Source of the DNA: Streptomyces niveus
GTDB taxonomy: Bacteria > Actinomycetota > Actinomycetes > Streptomycetales > Streptomycetaceae
Reading direction: 5' to 3'
Assembly (NCBI RefSeq): GCF_001723055.1
Contig: NZ_MDCR01000274.1
Coordinates: forward strand, 1 to 35,284
Length of the DNA stretch: 35,284 bases
Under the pieces are notes generated by a model that was given only the letters and a program-made list of their open reading frames with translations, made no database searches and was not told where the DNA came from. Positions 18,123 to 26,942 of this stretch are shown one piece after another. The position numbers and the translations under genes were made by a program. Within the stretch, counting starts at the first letter, position 1; every line of letters begins with the position of its first letter.

Positions 18123-19295
18123 ATGACTCCCGACGCGAACACGAACACCGTTGCCGACGACCCGCACGCGAACGACCCGCACGCCGACGACCCGCACGCC
18201 AACGACGCGGCGCCGTACGGCGGGGGTGACCCGTACGCCGACTACCGCGCCGGTGACTTCCCCTTCACCGAACTGGTCGACCTCGCCGACCGTCGGCTCG
18301 GCGCCGGCGTCGTGGCCGCCAACGACGAGTTCTTCGCGCAGCGCGAGAACCTGCTCGTCCGCGAACGCGCCGCCTTCGACCCCGCGCGCTTCGGCCACAA
18401 GGGCAAGATCATGGACGGCTGGGAGACCCGCCGCCGCCGCGGCGCGGACGCCGAGCACCCCTTCCCGGCCGCCGACGACCACGACTGGGCGATCGTCCGC
18501 CTCGGCGCGCCCGGCGTCATCCGGGGGATCGTCGTCGACACGGCACACTTCCGCGGCAACTACCCGCAGCGGATCTCCGTCCAGGCGGCCTCCTTCGACG
18601 GCTCGCCGAGCCCCGAGCGGCTGCTCGCCGACGACGTGACGTGGCGGGAACTGGTGCCGCCCACCCCCGTACGCGGACACGCGGCCAACGGCTTCGCCGT
18701 CACCTCCGACCGCCGCCACACCCATCTGCGGCTGCGGCTGCACCCCGACGGCGGCGTGGCACGCCTGCGCGTCCACGGCGAGGTCGTGCCGGACCCCGCG
18801 TGGCTCGAACTCCTGGGCACGATCGACCTGTTGTCGGTGCTAAATGGAGGTACGTACGAGGACGCGTCCGACCGCTTCTACTCCTCGCCCACGCAGATCA
18901 TCCTCCCCGGCACGTCCCGCAAGATGGACGACGGCTGGGAGAACCGGCGCCGGCGGGTGCGCGGCACGAACGACTGGGTACGGTTCCGGCTCGCCGGGCA
19001 GGCGGTGGTGCGCGCGGTGGAGATCGACACGGCGTACCTGAAGGGCAACTCGGCGGGCTGGATCGCGCTGCACGGCCGCGACGGCGAGAGCGGTGAGTGG
19101 CTGGAGCTGATCCCCCGCACCCGCCTCCAGCCGGACACCCCGCACCGTTTCGTCCTGCCGGCCCCGTCGGTGGTGACCCACGTCCGCCTGGACGCCTTCC
19201 CGGACGGCGGAGTGGCCCGCCTGCGGCTGCACGGCTCGCTGACGGCGGCGGGAATGGAGGGGCTGCGCTCGCGCTACGAGGAGGGGACGGCGTAA
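18123..19295 (+). CDS. alc: Allantoicase (allantoate amidinohydrolase, ureide-releasing)
   Basis: This 390-aa two-domain allantoicase splits allantoate into ureidoglycolate and urea in purine catabolism. The two homologous beta-sandwich domains are obvious from paired motifs: KIMDGWETRRRR and KMDDGWENRRRR, DTAHFRGNYP and DTAYLKGNSA, HPDGGVARLRVHGE and FPDGGVARLRLHGS. The N-terminus (about residues 10-40) carries three DPHA(N/D) units not needed by the fold. The ATG at 18123 fits the usual domain start, but no good SD is visible (GACAGTCGGGAC). Longer in-frame extension would overlap the LysR gene. Position directly behind LysR, with a shared box, suggests joint regulation. Confidence 0.94.
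   Translation: MTPDANTNTVADDPHANDPHADDPHANDAAPYGGGDPYADYRAGDFPFTELVDLADRRLGAGVVAANDEFFAQRENLLVRERAAFDPARFGHKGKIMDGWETRRRRGADAEHPFPAADDHDWAIVRLGAPGVIRGIVVDTAHFRGNYPQRISVQAASFDGSPSPERLLADDVTWRELVPPTPVRGHAANGFAVTSDRRHTHLRLRLHPDGGVARLRVHGEVVPDPAWLELLGTIDLLSVLNGGTYEDASDRFYSSPTQIILPGTSRKMDDGWENRRRRVRGTNDWVRFRLAGQAVVRAVEIDTAYLKGNSAGWIALHGRDGESGEWLELIPRTRLQPDTPHRFVLPAPSVVTHVRLDAFPDGGVARLRLHGSLTAAGMEGLRSRYEEGTA
18159..18203 (+). repeat. Three tandem 15-bp repeats in the allantoicase N-terminus
   Basis: Units at 18159-18173, 18174-18188 and 18189-18203 follow GACCCGCACGC(G/C)(A/G)AC and encode DPHAN, DPHAD and DPHAN. They form a His/Asp-rich disordered tail ahead of the first allantoicase domain, and are likely to vary in copy number between strains. 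Confidence 0.75.
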
Positions 19296-19317
19296 CCCTC
19301 GGGCGCCCCGCCCCGGC

Positions 19318-20169
19318 TCATTCCGCCGCCGGGTCCTCGGCGACGACGCGGGCCAGCAGCGTGCGGGCCTCCTCGGCACGGGGGTGGGCCGGATGCAGGA
19401 ACTGCTCGCAGGCGGCGAGTGCCTGGCGGGCCGTGGTCTCCGCCTCGTCGCGACGGCCCAGGCCGTGCAGGGCCCCGGCTGTCACGATCTCCAGCGTCCC
19501 GCTCGCCGTGCGACCCCCTGCCGGAGTCTGCCGGCGGGCCTCGGCCAGCGCCTCCTCGTACCGGCTCTGCCCGTTCAGACTGCCCACCAGCGCACAATGC
19601 AGGAACGCGGCGGCCGGCCCCTGCGCCCGTGACAGGTTCCCGCGGGCGACGGCCTCCGCCTCTTCGTGGCGACCCTGTCCGTTCAGCGCGGCGGCCAGGT
19701 TGGTCAGCGCGTGCAGCTCGATCCGCCACACCTCGGCGAGATGCGCGATGCGGGTCGTGGCGCGCAGGATGTCGCGCGCCTCGGACTCGGCCTCGGTGTG
19801 CCGGACCTGCTGCACCAGCACCGCCGCACGGTTCGACCGGAGCACCAGGAGCAGTTGCCGGTCGGCGCCCGCAGTCTGCTCCAACTCCGCGATCAGGGCC
19901 TCCAGTTCGGGCAGCACCTCGGCTCCCCGGCCGTGGGCGGCGGCCGCCCCGGCGGCAAGGGACCGGGCCAGCCGCGAGACCGGTCCGGGGTCGCCGCCCC
20001 GGGTGCGCGGCGAAGCGGCCAGAGCCCGCGCCTCGGCCTCGGCCCGCTCGAACTCGCCCGCCTCAAGGAGGCCTTGGGCACGCTCCAAAGCCGCCCGCTG
20101 CGAAGGGGCCACTCTCCCCCTGGCCCGCCCGTGCCACGCGCGTTCCCACCCCGTACGTATGGATCTCAC
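19318..20169 (-). CDS. Tetratricopeptide-repeat protein
   Basis: The 283-aa soluble protein is built of helix-turn-helix repeats: ERAQGLLEAGEFERAEAEAR, HALTNLAAALNGQGRHEEAE then AVARGNLSRA, VGSLNGQSRYEEALAEAR and AGALHGLGRRDEAETTARQA. These fit the TPR consensus (W-LG-Y-A-F-A-P spacing), with at least five units. TPR domains mediate protein-protein contacts; no catalytic domain is attached and the partner is unknown. The start at a GTG (20169) is uncertain because no SD is seen. It lies 79 nt downstream of pepN on the same strand, past the pepN terminator, and ends 22 nt from the convergent allantoicase stop. Confidence 0.75.
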   Translation of the reverse strand: MRSIRTGWERAWHGRARGRVAPSQRAALERAQGLLEAGEFERAEAEARALAASPRTRGGDPGPVSRLARSLAAGAAAAHGRGAEVLPELEALIAELEQTAGADRQLLLVLRSNRAAVLVQQVRHTEAESEARDILRATTRIAHLAEVWRIELHALTNLAAALNGQGRHEEAEAVARGNLSRAQGPAAAFLHCALVGSLNGQSRYEEALAEARRQTPAGGRTASGTLEIVTAGALHGLGRRDEAETTARQALAACEQFLHPAHPRAEEARTLLARVVAEDPAAE

Positions 20170-20195
20170 GAGCCGAAGGCTACGCCCCGCCGTGA

Positions 20196-20227
20196 TCCGG
20201 GGGCGGCCCCGAAGAGCCGCCCCCGGA
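20196..20227 (-). terminator. 12-bp hairpin terminator after the first pepN
   Basis: TCCGGGGGCGGC (20196-20207) pairs perfectly with 20216-20227 around an 8-nt loop. It starts 22 nt past the pepN stop on the minus strand and separates pepN from the TPR gene. Confidence 0.75.
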
Positions 20228-20248
20228 CCCGTCGTCCCGGCGGGTCGG

Positions 20249-22819
20249 TCAGCCCGCCGCGCGGTCCGCCGCCTGGGCGCGCATCGCGCGTTCCACGCCC
20301 GCCCTGGACTCCGACATCAGGCGGCGCAGCGCCGCGTTCGGGGACGCCGAGGCCAGCCAGGCGTCCGTCGCGTCCAGGGTCGCCTGGTTGATCTGGAGCG
20401 CGGGGTACAGGCCCAGCGCGACCTGCTGCGCCATCTCGTGGCTGCGCGAGTCCCAGATGCCCTTCACTGCGGCGAAGTACTTCTCCGCGTACGGCGCCAG
20501 CAGTTCGATCTGGTCCGTCTGGACGAAGCCGCCGATGACCGCCTCCTGGAGCGCGTTCGGGAGCTTGTCGGACTCCACGACCGACGCCCACGCCTCGGCC
20601 TTCGCCTCCTCGGTCGGCCGCGCCGAACGCGCCGCCCCGGCGTGCCGCTCGCCCGCCGCCGTACGGTCGCGCTCGTACTCCGCAGCGATCTCCTCCTCGT
20701 CGAACACCCCGACCGACGCCAGCCGCTGGACGAACGCCCAGCGCAGCTCGGTGTCCACGGCCAGGCCCTCGACCGACTCCGTACCGTCCAACAGCCCCTG
20801 GAGGAGGTCCAGTTGCTGCGGCGTACGGGCCGTCGCCGCGAACGCGCGTGCCCAGGCGAGCTGATGGTCGCTGCCCGGCTCCGCCGTCCGCAGATGCACC
20901 AGCGTCGCCTCCGACCACTGAGAGAGGCCCGCCTCGCGCCACTCCGGCGCCGCGTACAGGTCCAGCGCGAGCTTCACCTGGCGGTGCAGCGACTGCACGA
21001 CGCCGATGTCCGACTCCTTGGCGATCCCCGACAGGACCAGCGCCAGGTAGTCGCGCGTGGCGAGTTCGCCGTCACGCGTCATGTCCCACGCCGAGGCCCA
21101 GCTCAGCGCGCGCGGCAGCGACTCCGTGAAGTCCCCCAGGTGCGCGCTGACGACCCGCAGCGACTCCTCGTCGAGCCGGACCTTCGCGTAACTCATGTCG
21201 TCGTCGTTGAGCAGGATCACCGCAGGCCGCGGCGTGGCCGCCGGGAACTCGACCCGTGTCAGCTCGCCGTCGACGTCCAGCTCGATCCGGTTGGTGCGGA
21301 CCAGCTTGCCGTCCTCGTCCAGGTCGTAGCAGCCGATCGCGATGCGGTGCGGGCGCAGCACCGGCGTGCCCTTCGCGCCCGGGGGCAGCGCGGGCGCCTC
21401 CTGCCGTACGGCGAGGGAGACCACGTGCCCCGCCTCGTCCAGCTCGATCTCCGGCCGCAGCACATTGATGCCGGCCGTCTCCAGCCACGCCTTCGACCAG
21501 GTCTTCAGATCACGCCCGGAGGTCTCCTCCAGCGCGCCCAGCAGATCCGACAGACGCGTGTTGCCGAACGCGTGCGCCTTGAAGTACGCCTGTACGCCCC
21601 GGAAGAACTCGTCCTGGCCGACGTACGCCACGAGCTGCTTGAGGACCGAGGCGCCCTTCGCGTACGTGATCCCGTCGAAGTTGACGCGCACGTCGTCCAG
21701 GTCGGCGATCTCCGCCATGATCGGGTGCGTCGACGGGAGCTGGTCCTGCCGGTACGCCCAGGTCTTCATGGAGTTGGCGAACGTCGTCCACGCCTGCGGC
21801 CACCGCGAGCCCGGCGCGTGCGCCAGGCACGCCATGGAGGTGTACGTCGCGAACGACTCGTTCAGCCACAGGTCGTTCCACCACTCCATGGTGACCAGGT
21901 CGCCGAACCACATGTGCGCCAGCTCGTGCAGGATCGTCTCGGCGCGCATCTCGTACGCCGCGTCCGTCACCTTCGACCGGAAGAGGTACTGGTCGCGGAT
22001 GGTGACCGCGCCCGCGTTCTCCATCGCGCCCGCGTTGAACTCCGGCACGAACAGCTGGTCGTACTTGGCGAACGGGTACGCGTAGTCGAACTTCTCCTGG
22101 AACCAGTCGAAGCCCAGCCGCGTGACCTCGAAGATCGCGTCCGCGTCCAGGTACTCGGCGAGCGAGGGTCGGCAGTAGACGGCCAGCGGCACCGACCGGC
22201 CGTCCTTCTCGTACGTGCTGTGCACCGAGTGGTACGGGCCGACGATCAGCGCGGTGATGTACGTCGAGATCCGCGGCGTCGGCTCGAAGCGCCACACCGT
22301 CCCCTCGGGCTCCGGCGTGGGGGAGTTCGAGACGACGGTCCAGCCCTCGGGGGCCGTCACGGTGAACCGGAACGTCGCCTTGAGGTCCGGCTGCTCGAAG
22401 TTGGCGAACACACGCCGCGCGTCCGGCACCTCGAACTGCGTGTACAGATACGCCTGCTGGTCGACCGGGTCGACGAACCGGTGCAGCCCCTCACCGGTGT
22501 TGGTGTACTCGCAGTCCGCGACCACCGTCAGCTCGTTCGCGCCCTCCCGCAGATGCGGCAGCCGGATACGCGAGTCCCGGAAGACCACGGCCACGTCCAG
22601 CGGCTTGCCGTTCAGCACCACCTGGTGCACGGCGGGCGCCACCAGGTCGATGAAGGTCTCCGCCCCGGCTTCCGCGCTCTCGAAGCGCACCGTCGTGACG
22701 GACCGGTAGGACCCGCCCTCCTGGGCGCCGCTGAGATCGAGGTCGATCTCGTACGAGTCCACGGTGAGGAGGCGCGCCCGCGCCTGCGCCTCTTCACGGG
22801 TCAGATTTGTGCCAGGCAC
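20249..22819 (-). CDS. pepN: Aminopeptidase N (M1 family), copy 1
   Basis: The 856-aa M1 metallopeptidase removes N-terminal residues from peptides, probably in the cytoplasm (no signal peptide). The exopeptidase motif GAMEN is at 264-268. The zinc site HELAHMWFGDLVTMEWWNDL is present with H298, E299 and H302, and the third ligand E321 lies 19 residues after H302. A C-terminal ERAP1-like helical domain follows. The GTG at 22819 is chosen because GAGGAG lies about 9 nt upstream and the start VPGTNLTREEA parallels VPGENLSRDEA in the second copy. An ATG at 22855 has a poorly spaced SD. The hairpin at 20196-20227 terminates it. Confidence 0.96.
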   Translation of the reverse strand: MPGTNLTREEAQARARLLTVDSYEIDLDLSGAQEGGSYRSVTTVRFESAEAGAETFIDLVAPAVHQVVLNGKPLDVAVVFRDSRIRLPHLREGANELTVVADCEYTNTGEGLHRFVDPVDQQAYLYTQFEVPDARRVFANFEQPDLKATFRFTVTAPEGWTVVSNSPTPEPEGTVWRFEPTPRISTYITALIVGPYHSVHSTYEKDGRSVPLAVYCRPSLAEYLDADAIFEVTRLGFDWFQEKFDYAYPFAKYDQLFVPEFNAGAMENAGAVTIRDQYLFRSKVTDAAYEMRAETILHELAHMWFGDLVTMEWWNDLWLNESFATYTSMACLAHAPGSRWPQAWTTFANSMKTWAYRQDQLPSTHPIMAEIADLDDVRVNFDGITYAKGASVLKQLVAYVGQDEFFRGVQAYFKAHAFGNTRLSDLLGALEETSGRDLKTWSKAWLETAGINVLRPEIELDEAGHVVSLAVRQEAPALPPGAKGTPVLRPHRIAIGCYDLDEDGKLVRTNRIELDVDGELTRVEFPAATPRPAVILLNDDDMSYAKVRLDEESLRVVSAHLGDFTESLPRALSWASAWDMTRDGELATRDYLALVLSGIAKESDIGVVQSLHRQVKLALDLYAAPEWREAGLSQWSEATLVHLRTAEPGSDHQLAWARAFAATARTPQQLDLLQGLLDGTESVEGLAVDTELRWAFVQRLASVGVFDEEEIAAEYERDRTAAGERHAGAARSARPTEEAKAEAWASVVESDKLPNALQEAVIGGFVQTDQIELLAPYAEKYFAAVKGIWDSRSHEMAQQVALGLYPALQINQATLDATDAWLASASPNAALRRLMSESRAGVERAMRAQAADRAAG

Positions 22820-22978
22820 CCGGTCATCTCCTCGGATCGGTACGTTTTGGCCCATCCTTCCATGCGGACCCGGTCCGCCGCCCGGCAGTAATCACGCTGC
22901 CCCGAGACGTCTTCGCGCCGGACCGCGACGTCCGAAAACCGCCGGTCAGGGCCGTGCGCGGGCGCGATGCTCGGCTGC

Positions 22979-23476
22979 ATGACACAGCACACCGCACTGC
23001 CCATCGGGCCCGCCGTCCTCAAGGAACTCCGCGACACCGACGACGGGGGCGCCACCAGCACCCCGTACACCGACCCCGAGGGCGGCGCCCCGCTGCGCTG
23101 CTGTCTGCGGCGCAGCCGCGCGGGCGAGCGGATCGCCCTCGTCACCTACGCGCCGCTGCGCCGCTGGGCCGCCGAGACCTGGGCCAGGCCCGGCGCGTAC
23201 GACGAGCAGGGCCCCGTCTTCATCCACGCCGGGGAGTGCGGGGGACCGGCCGCCGACCGGGCCGGCTACCCCTTCGCCGGAGCCGGAGCGCTGCGCACCG
23301 TACGCCGTTACGACTCCGAGGGACGGATCGTCGGCGGCCGGCTGCTGGAGATTCCCGAAGCGGCGGACGAGGCCTTCGACGCGGCGTTCGCCGAAGCCTT
23401 CACGGACCCCGAGGTCGCGCTCGTCCACGTACGCGCCGTGGAGTACGGCTGCTTCCTCTTCGAGGTCCGCCGCTGA
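22979..23476 (+). CDS. DUF1203 domain protein
   Basis: The 165-aa cytoplasmic protein carries hallmarks of the DUF1203 family (PF06718 from memory): paired cysteines in PLRCCLRRSRAGERIALVTY, GPVFIHAGECGGP, ALRTVRRYDSEGRI and the C-terminal HVRAVEYGCFLFEVRR. The conserved Cys and His residues (CC near 41-42, H in VFIHAGEC, H in LVHVRAVEYGC) could bind a metal, but the family has no assigned function that I know. The ATG at 22979 has no clear SD; an ATG at 22967 (MLGC) is possible. It diverges from pepN across a 159-bp region and converges on the LysR gene. Confidence 0.83.
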   Translation: MTQHTALPIGPAVLKELRDTDDGGATSTPYTDPEGGAPLRCCLRRSRAGERIALVTYAPLRRWAAETWARPGAYDEQGPVFIHAGECGGPAADRAGYPFAGAGALRTVRRYDSEGRIVGGRLLEIPEAADEAFDAAFAEAFTDPEVALVHVRAVEYGCFLFEVRR

Positions 23477-23497
23477 CGGCCGTCCGGCGGCCGGGCC

Positions 23498-24388
23498 TCA
23501 GCCCCGATCGCCGGACCGGTCACGCGTGTTGGCCGCCACCTCGCGGGCGAACGCCCGGACCCGTTCCGTCTCGCCGTCCCGGTGCCACACCATCCCCAGC
23601 ACCGAGTCCGGCACCCCCTCCACCGGCACGAACACCACGTCGCCGCGGCCGTGGTACGCCGCGGTCGGACGGCACAGCAGCATCCCGCCACGCCCGGCCG
23701 CCACCAGCGTCAGACCCTCCTGGAGGGTGCTGACGGCCGGCCCCGGCGAGCTTGTCGGGGCGTGCGCCTCGCGCCAGTACGCGGGGGCCGGCGGGCCCGC
23801 CGCGATCAGCGGGGCCGCGTCCAGTTCGGCCGCGTCCACCGACGCCCGGCGCGCCAGCGGATGACGTACCGACAGGGCCACCGTCTGCCGCTGACGCGAG
23901 AAGACCGGACCGAGCACCAGGTCCGGCTCGGCGACCGGCATCAGCACGATCGCCGTGTCCACGTCGCCGCGCCGCACCGCCCCGAAGGGGTCGGCGAACG
24001 GCACCTCCACGATCTCGGTCACACAGCCCGGATGCCGCTGCTGGAACGCGGTGATCGCCGTCATCAGCAGCGCGTCCACCGTCCCCTGGAAGCCGATCCG
24101 CAGCCGGCCGCCGACCTCGCGCGCCTCGGACCGCGCGCCGTCCACGGTCGCGCTCAGCGCCTCGTACGCGGGCCGCAGACCGCTCAGGAACCGCTCACCG
24201 AGCGGTGTGAGCCGCACCCGGCGGCTGGTGCGGTCCACGAGACGCGCGCCGATCCGGCCCTCCAGGGACCGCAGCAGCTGGCTGACCCGGCTCTGGGAGA
24301 GATACAGCCGCTCGCCCGCGCGCCCGAAGTGCAGCTCGTCGGCGAGCGCGAGGAAGGCCTCCAGCTCACGTATCTCCAGTCCCGCCAC
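23498..24388 (-). CDS. LysR-family transcriptional regulator, divergent to an MFS exporter
   Basis: The 296-aa protein has a canonical N-terminal HTH (EIRELEAFLALADELHFGRA then GERLYLSQSRVSQLLRSLEG) and a substrate-binding domain from about residue 93 (GGRLRIGFQGTVDALLMTAI). The GTG at 24388 has AGGAG about 9 nt upstream. It faces the MFS gene across 97 bp, with a palindrome between them that fits the T-N11-A LysR rule. Such pairs usually mean the regulator controls the exporter; the inducer is unknown. Confidence 0.9.
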   Translation of the reverse strand: MAGLEIRELEAFLALADELHFGRAGERLYLSQSRVSQLLRSLEGRIGARLVDRTSRRVRLTPLGERFLSGLRPAYEALSATVDGARSEAREVGGRLRIGFQGTVDALLMTAITAFQQRHPGCVTEIVEVPFADPFGAVRRGDVDTAIVLMPVAEPDLVLGPVFSRQRQTVALSVRHPLARRASVDAAELDAAPLIAAGPPAPAYWREAHAPTSSPGPAVSTLQEGLTLVAAGRGGMLLCRPTAAYHGRGDVVFVPVEGVPDSVLGMVWHRDGETERVRAFAREVAANTRDRSGDRG

Positions 24389-24413
24389 AGCCGTCCTCTC
24401 CTCGCGCCGATCG

Positions 24414-24428
24414 ATGAGCCCGGCTCAT
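24414..24428. promoter_or_regulatory. LysR-type palindrome between the divergent LysR and MFS genes
   Basis: ATGAGCCCGGCTCAT is a 7+1+7 palindrome whose core T-GAGCCCGGCTC-A is a perfect T-N11-A box. It lies 26 nt upstream of the LysR start and 58 nt upstream of the MFS start. Confidence 0.65.
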
Positions 24429-24485
24429 ACAAGGATGAGGACTTCGGCGTTGTTCCCCGCCGCAGTCCGGCGAAGGCTGGGGTCC

Positions 24486-25700
24486 ATGCAACGCACCTTC
24501 GCCACCCTGCCGTTGTCCGTCCTCGCGGTCGCCGCCGCCACCTTCTCCGTCGTCACCACGGAGATGCTGCCGGTCGGCCTCCTCACGCCGCTCGGCGCGG
24601 GCCTGGACACCTCCGACGGCACCACGGGTCTCGCCGTCACCCTTCCGGGCCTCGTCGCCGCGCTCTGCGCGCCGCTGCTGCCCGTCGCCGTACGCCGCGC
24701 CGGCCGGCGGACCGTGCTCTGCGTGCTCCTGGTCCTGCTGGCCGCGGCCAACGTCGCCTCCGCGCTCGCCCCGCACATCGGTGTCCTGCTCGGCGCCCGC
24801 GTGCTGGTGGGGATCTGCGTCGGCGGCGTCTGGGCGACGGCGGCCGGACTGGCCGTACGGCTGGTCGCCGCCGAGTCCGTCGGGCGCGCCACCTCGGTGA
24901 TCTTCAGCGGCATCGCGGTCGCCTCGGTCCTCGGGGTGCCCACCGGGACACTGCTGGGCGAACTGGCCGGCTGGCGCTGGGCGTTCGTGGCGATGGCCGT
25001 CCTCGCCCTGGCCGTCGCCGGGCTCCTCGCCGTGCTGATGCCACCGGTGCCCGCCGAGGGCACGGTCGGTGTGGGCGAGGTCGCCGGGCTGCTGCGCGTG
25101 GCGCCGGTGCGGACCGGACTGCTCGTGGTGTTCCTCCTGGTGACCGGGCACTTCGCCGCGTACACCTACGTACGGCCCCTGCTGGAGCGCGTTCCGGACC
25201 TCGGCGCCGGGGCGGTCAGCGCGCTGCTGCTGGGCTACGGCGTCGCCGGGATCGCCGGGAACTTCGCGGGCGGCGCCCTCGCCGCCCGCGCCCCGCGCCG
25301 GACCCTGTCGGCGATCTCGGCGGTCCTGGGCGCGGTCGTGCTGCTGTTCCTGCCCGCGGGCGGGTCGCTCGTCGCGGCCACGGCGCTGCTCCTGGTGTGG
25401 GGGCTCGCCTACGGCGGGGTGTCCGTCAGCGCGCAGCACTGGCTGATGGCGGCGGCGCCGCGGCGGCGGGAGGCGGCGTCGGCGCTCTTCGCGGGGGTGT
25501 TCAACGCGGCGATCGCGCTGGGGGCGCTGGCCGGCGGGCGGGCGGCCGACCGCTTCGACGTGCCCGGCACGCTGTGGCTGGGCGGCACACTGGCCCTGCT
25601 GGCGACGGGGACGGCGGCGGTCGCGACGGCGGGGCGGCCCGCCTCCGTAGGAGGCCACGGACAGGCCGTGGTCCAGAAGGAGAGCCGCCCCGCTCGGTAG
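24486..25700 (+). CDS. MFS transporter, drug-exporter/sugar-efflux (DHA1, AraJ-like) type
   Basis: The 404-aa protein has about 12 hydrophobic segments. The N-terminal half shows FSVVTTEMLPVGLLTPLGAG, typical of the CmlR/AraJ/NepI branch of DHA1 exporters, where the TEM/TEF-P-G motif is conserved. The loop PVAVRRAGRRTVLCVLLVLL matches MFS motif A loosely, and VLGVPTGTLLGELAGWRWAF matches antiporter motif C. It would export a small molecule against a proton gradient; the substrate is unknown. The ATG at 24486 has only a weak SD. Longer upstream frames lack membrane character and cross the LysR gene. It converges on asd. Confidence 0.9.
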   Translation: MQRTFATLPLSVLAVAAATFSVVTTEMLPVGLLTPLGAGLDTSDGTTGLAVTLPGLVAALCAPLLPVAVRRAGRRTVLCVLLVLLAAANVASALAPHIGVLLGARVLVGICVGGVWATAAGLAVRLVAAESVGRATSVIFSGIAVASVLGVPTGTLLGELAGWRWAFVAMAVLALAVAGLLAVLMPPVPAEGTVGVGEVAGLLRVAPVRTGLLVVFLLVTGHFAAYTYVRPLLERVPDLGAGAVSALLLGYGVAGIAGNFAGGALAARAPRRTLSAISAVLGAVVLLFLPAGGSLVAATALLLVWGLAYGGVSVSAQHWLMAAAPRRREAASALFAGVFNAAIALGALAGGRAADRFDVPGTLWLGGTLALLATGTAAVATAGRPASVGGHGQAVVQKESRPAR

Positions 25701-25707
25701 AAACGCG

Positions 25708-25721
25708 TCCTCCGTAAGGAG
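25708..25721. terminator. Weak hairpin between convergent MFS and asd genes
   Basis: CCTCC-GTAA-GGAGG forms a 5-bp stem with a 4-nt GTAA loop in the 33-bp space between the two convergent stop codons. It could serve both genes, but the stem is short and lacks a T-tract on either strand. Confidence 0.3.
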
Positions 25722-25733
25722 GCGGCGGCGGTG

Positions 25734-26870
<1,137 letters not shown>

Positions 26871-26893
26871 TCACACGTCCGCGCGCACGCGAA

Positions 26894-26921
26894 GGGCGGG
26901 CGCCCGTACGGACGCCCGCCC
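26894..26921 (-). terminator. Hairpin terminator after the subtilase gene
   Basis: GGGCGGGCG (26894-26902) pairs with CGCCCGCCC (26913-26921) around a 10-nt loop, about 20 nt past the subtilase stop on the minus strand. Confidence 0.65.
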
Positions 26922-26942
26922 CTCCTTACGCCGGACCCGCCG

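Noticed and set aside
18844..19041. Small plus-strand ORF starting at ATGGAGG inside allantoicase
   Set aside because: It is out of frame within the second allantoicase domain, Arg/Thr-rich without any motif, and the surrounding sequence is fully explained by allantoicase.
19097..22891. Open frame of over 1200 codons on the plus strand across allantoicase, the TPR gene and pepN
   Set aside because: It is the shadow of identified genes on both strands, with no conserved motif and random basic composition.
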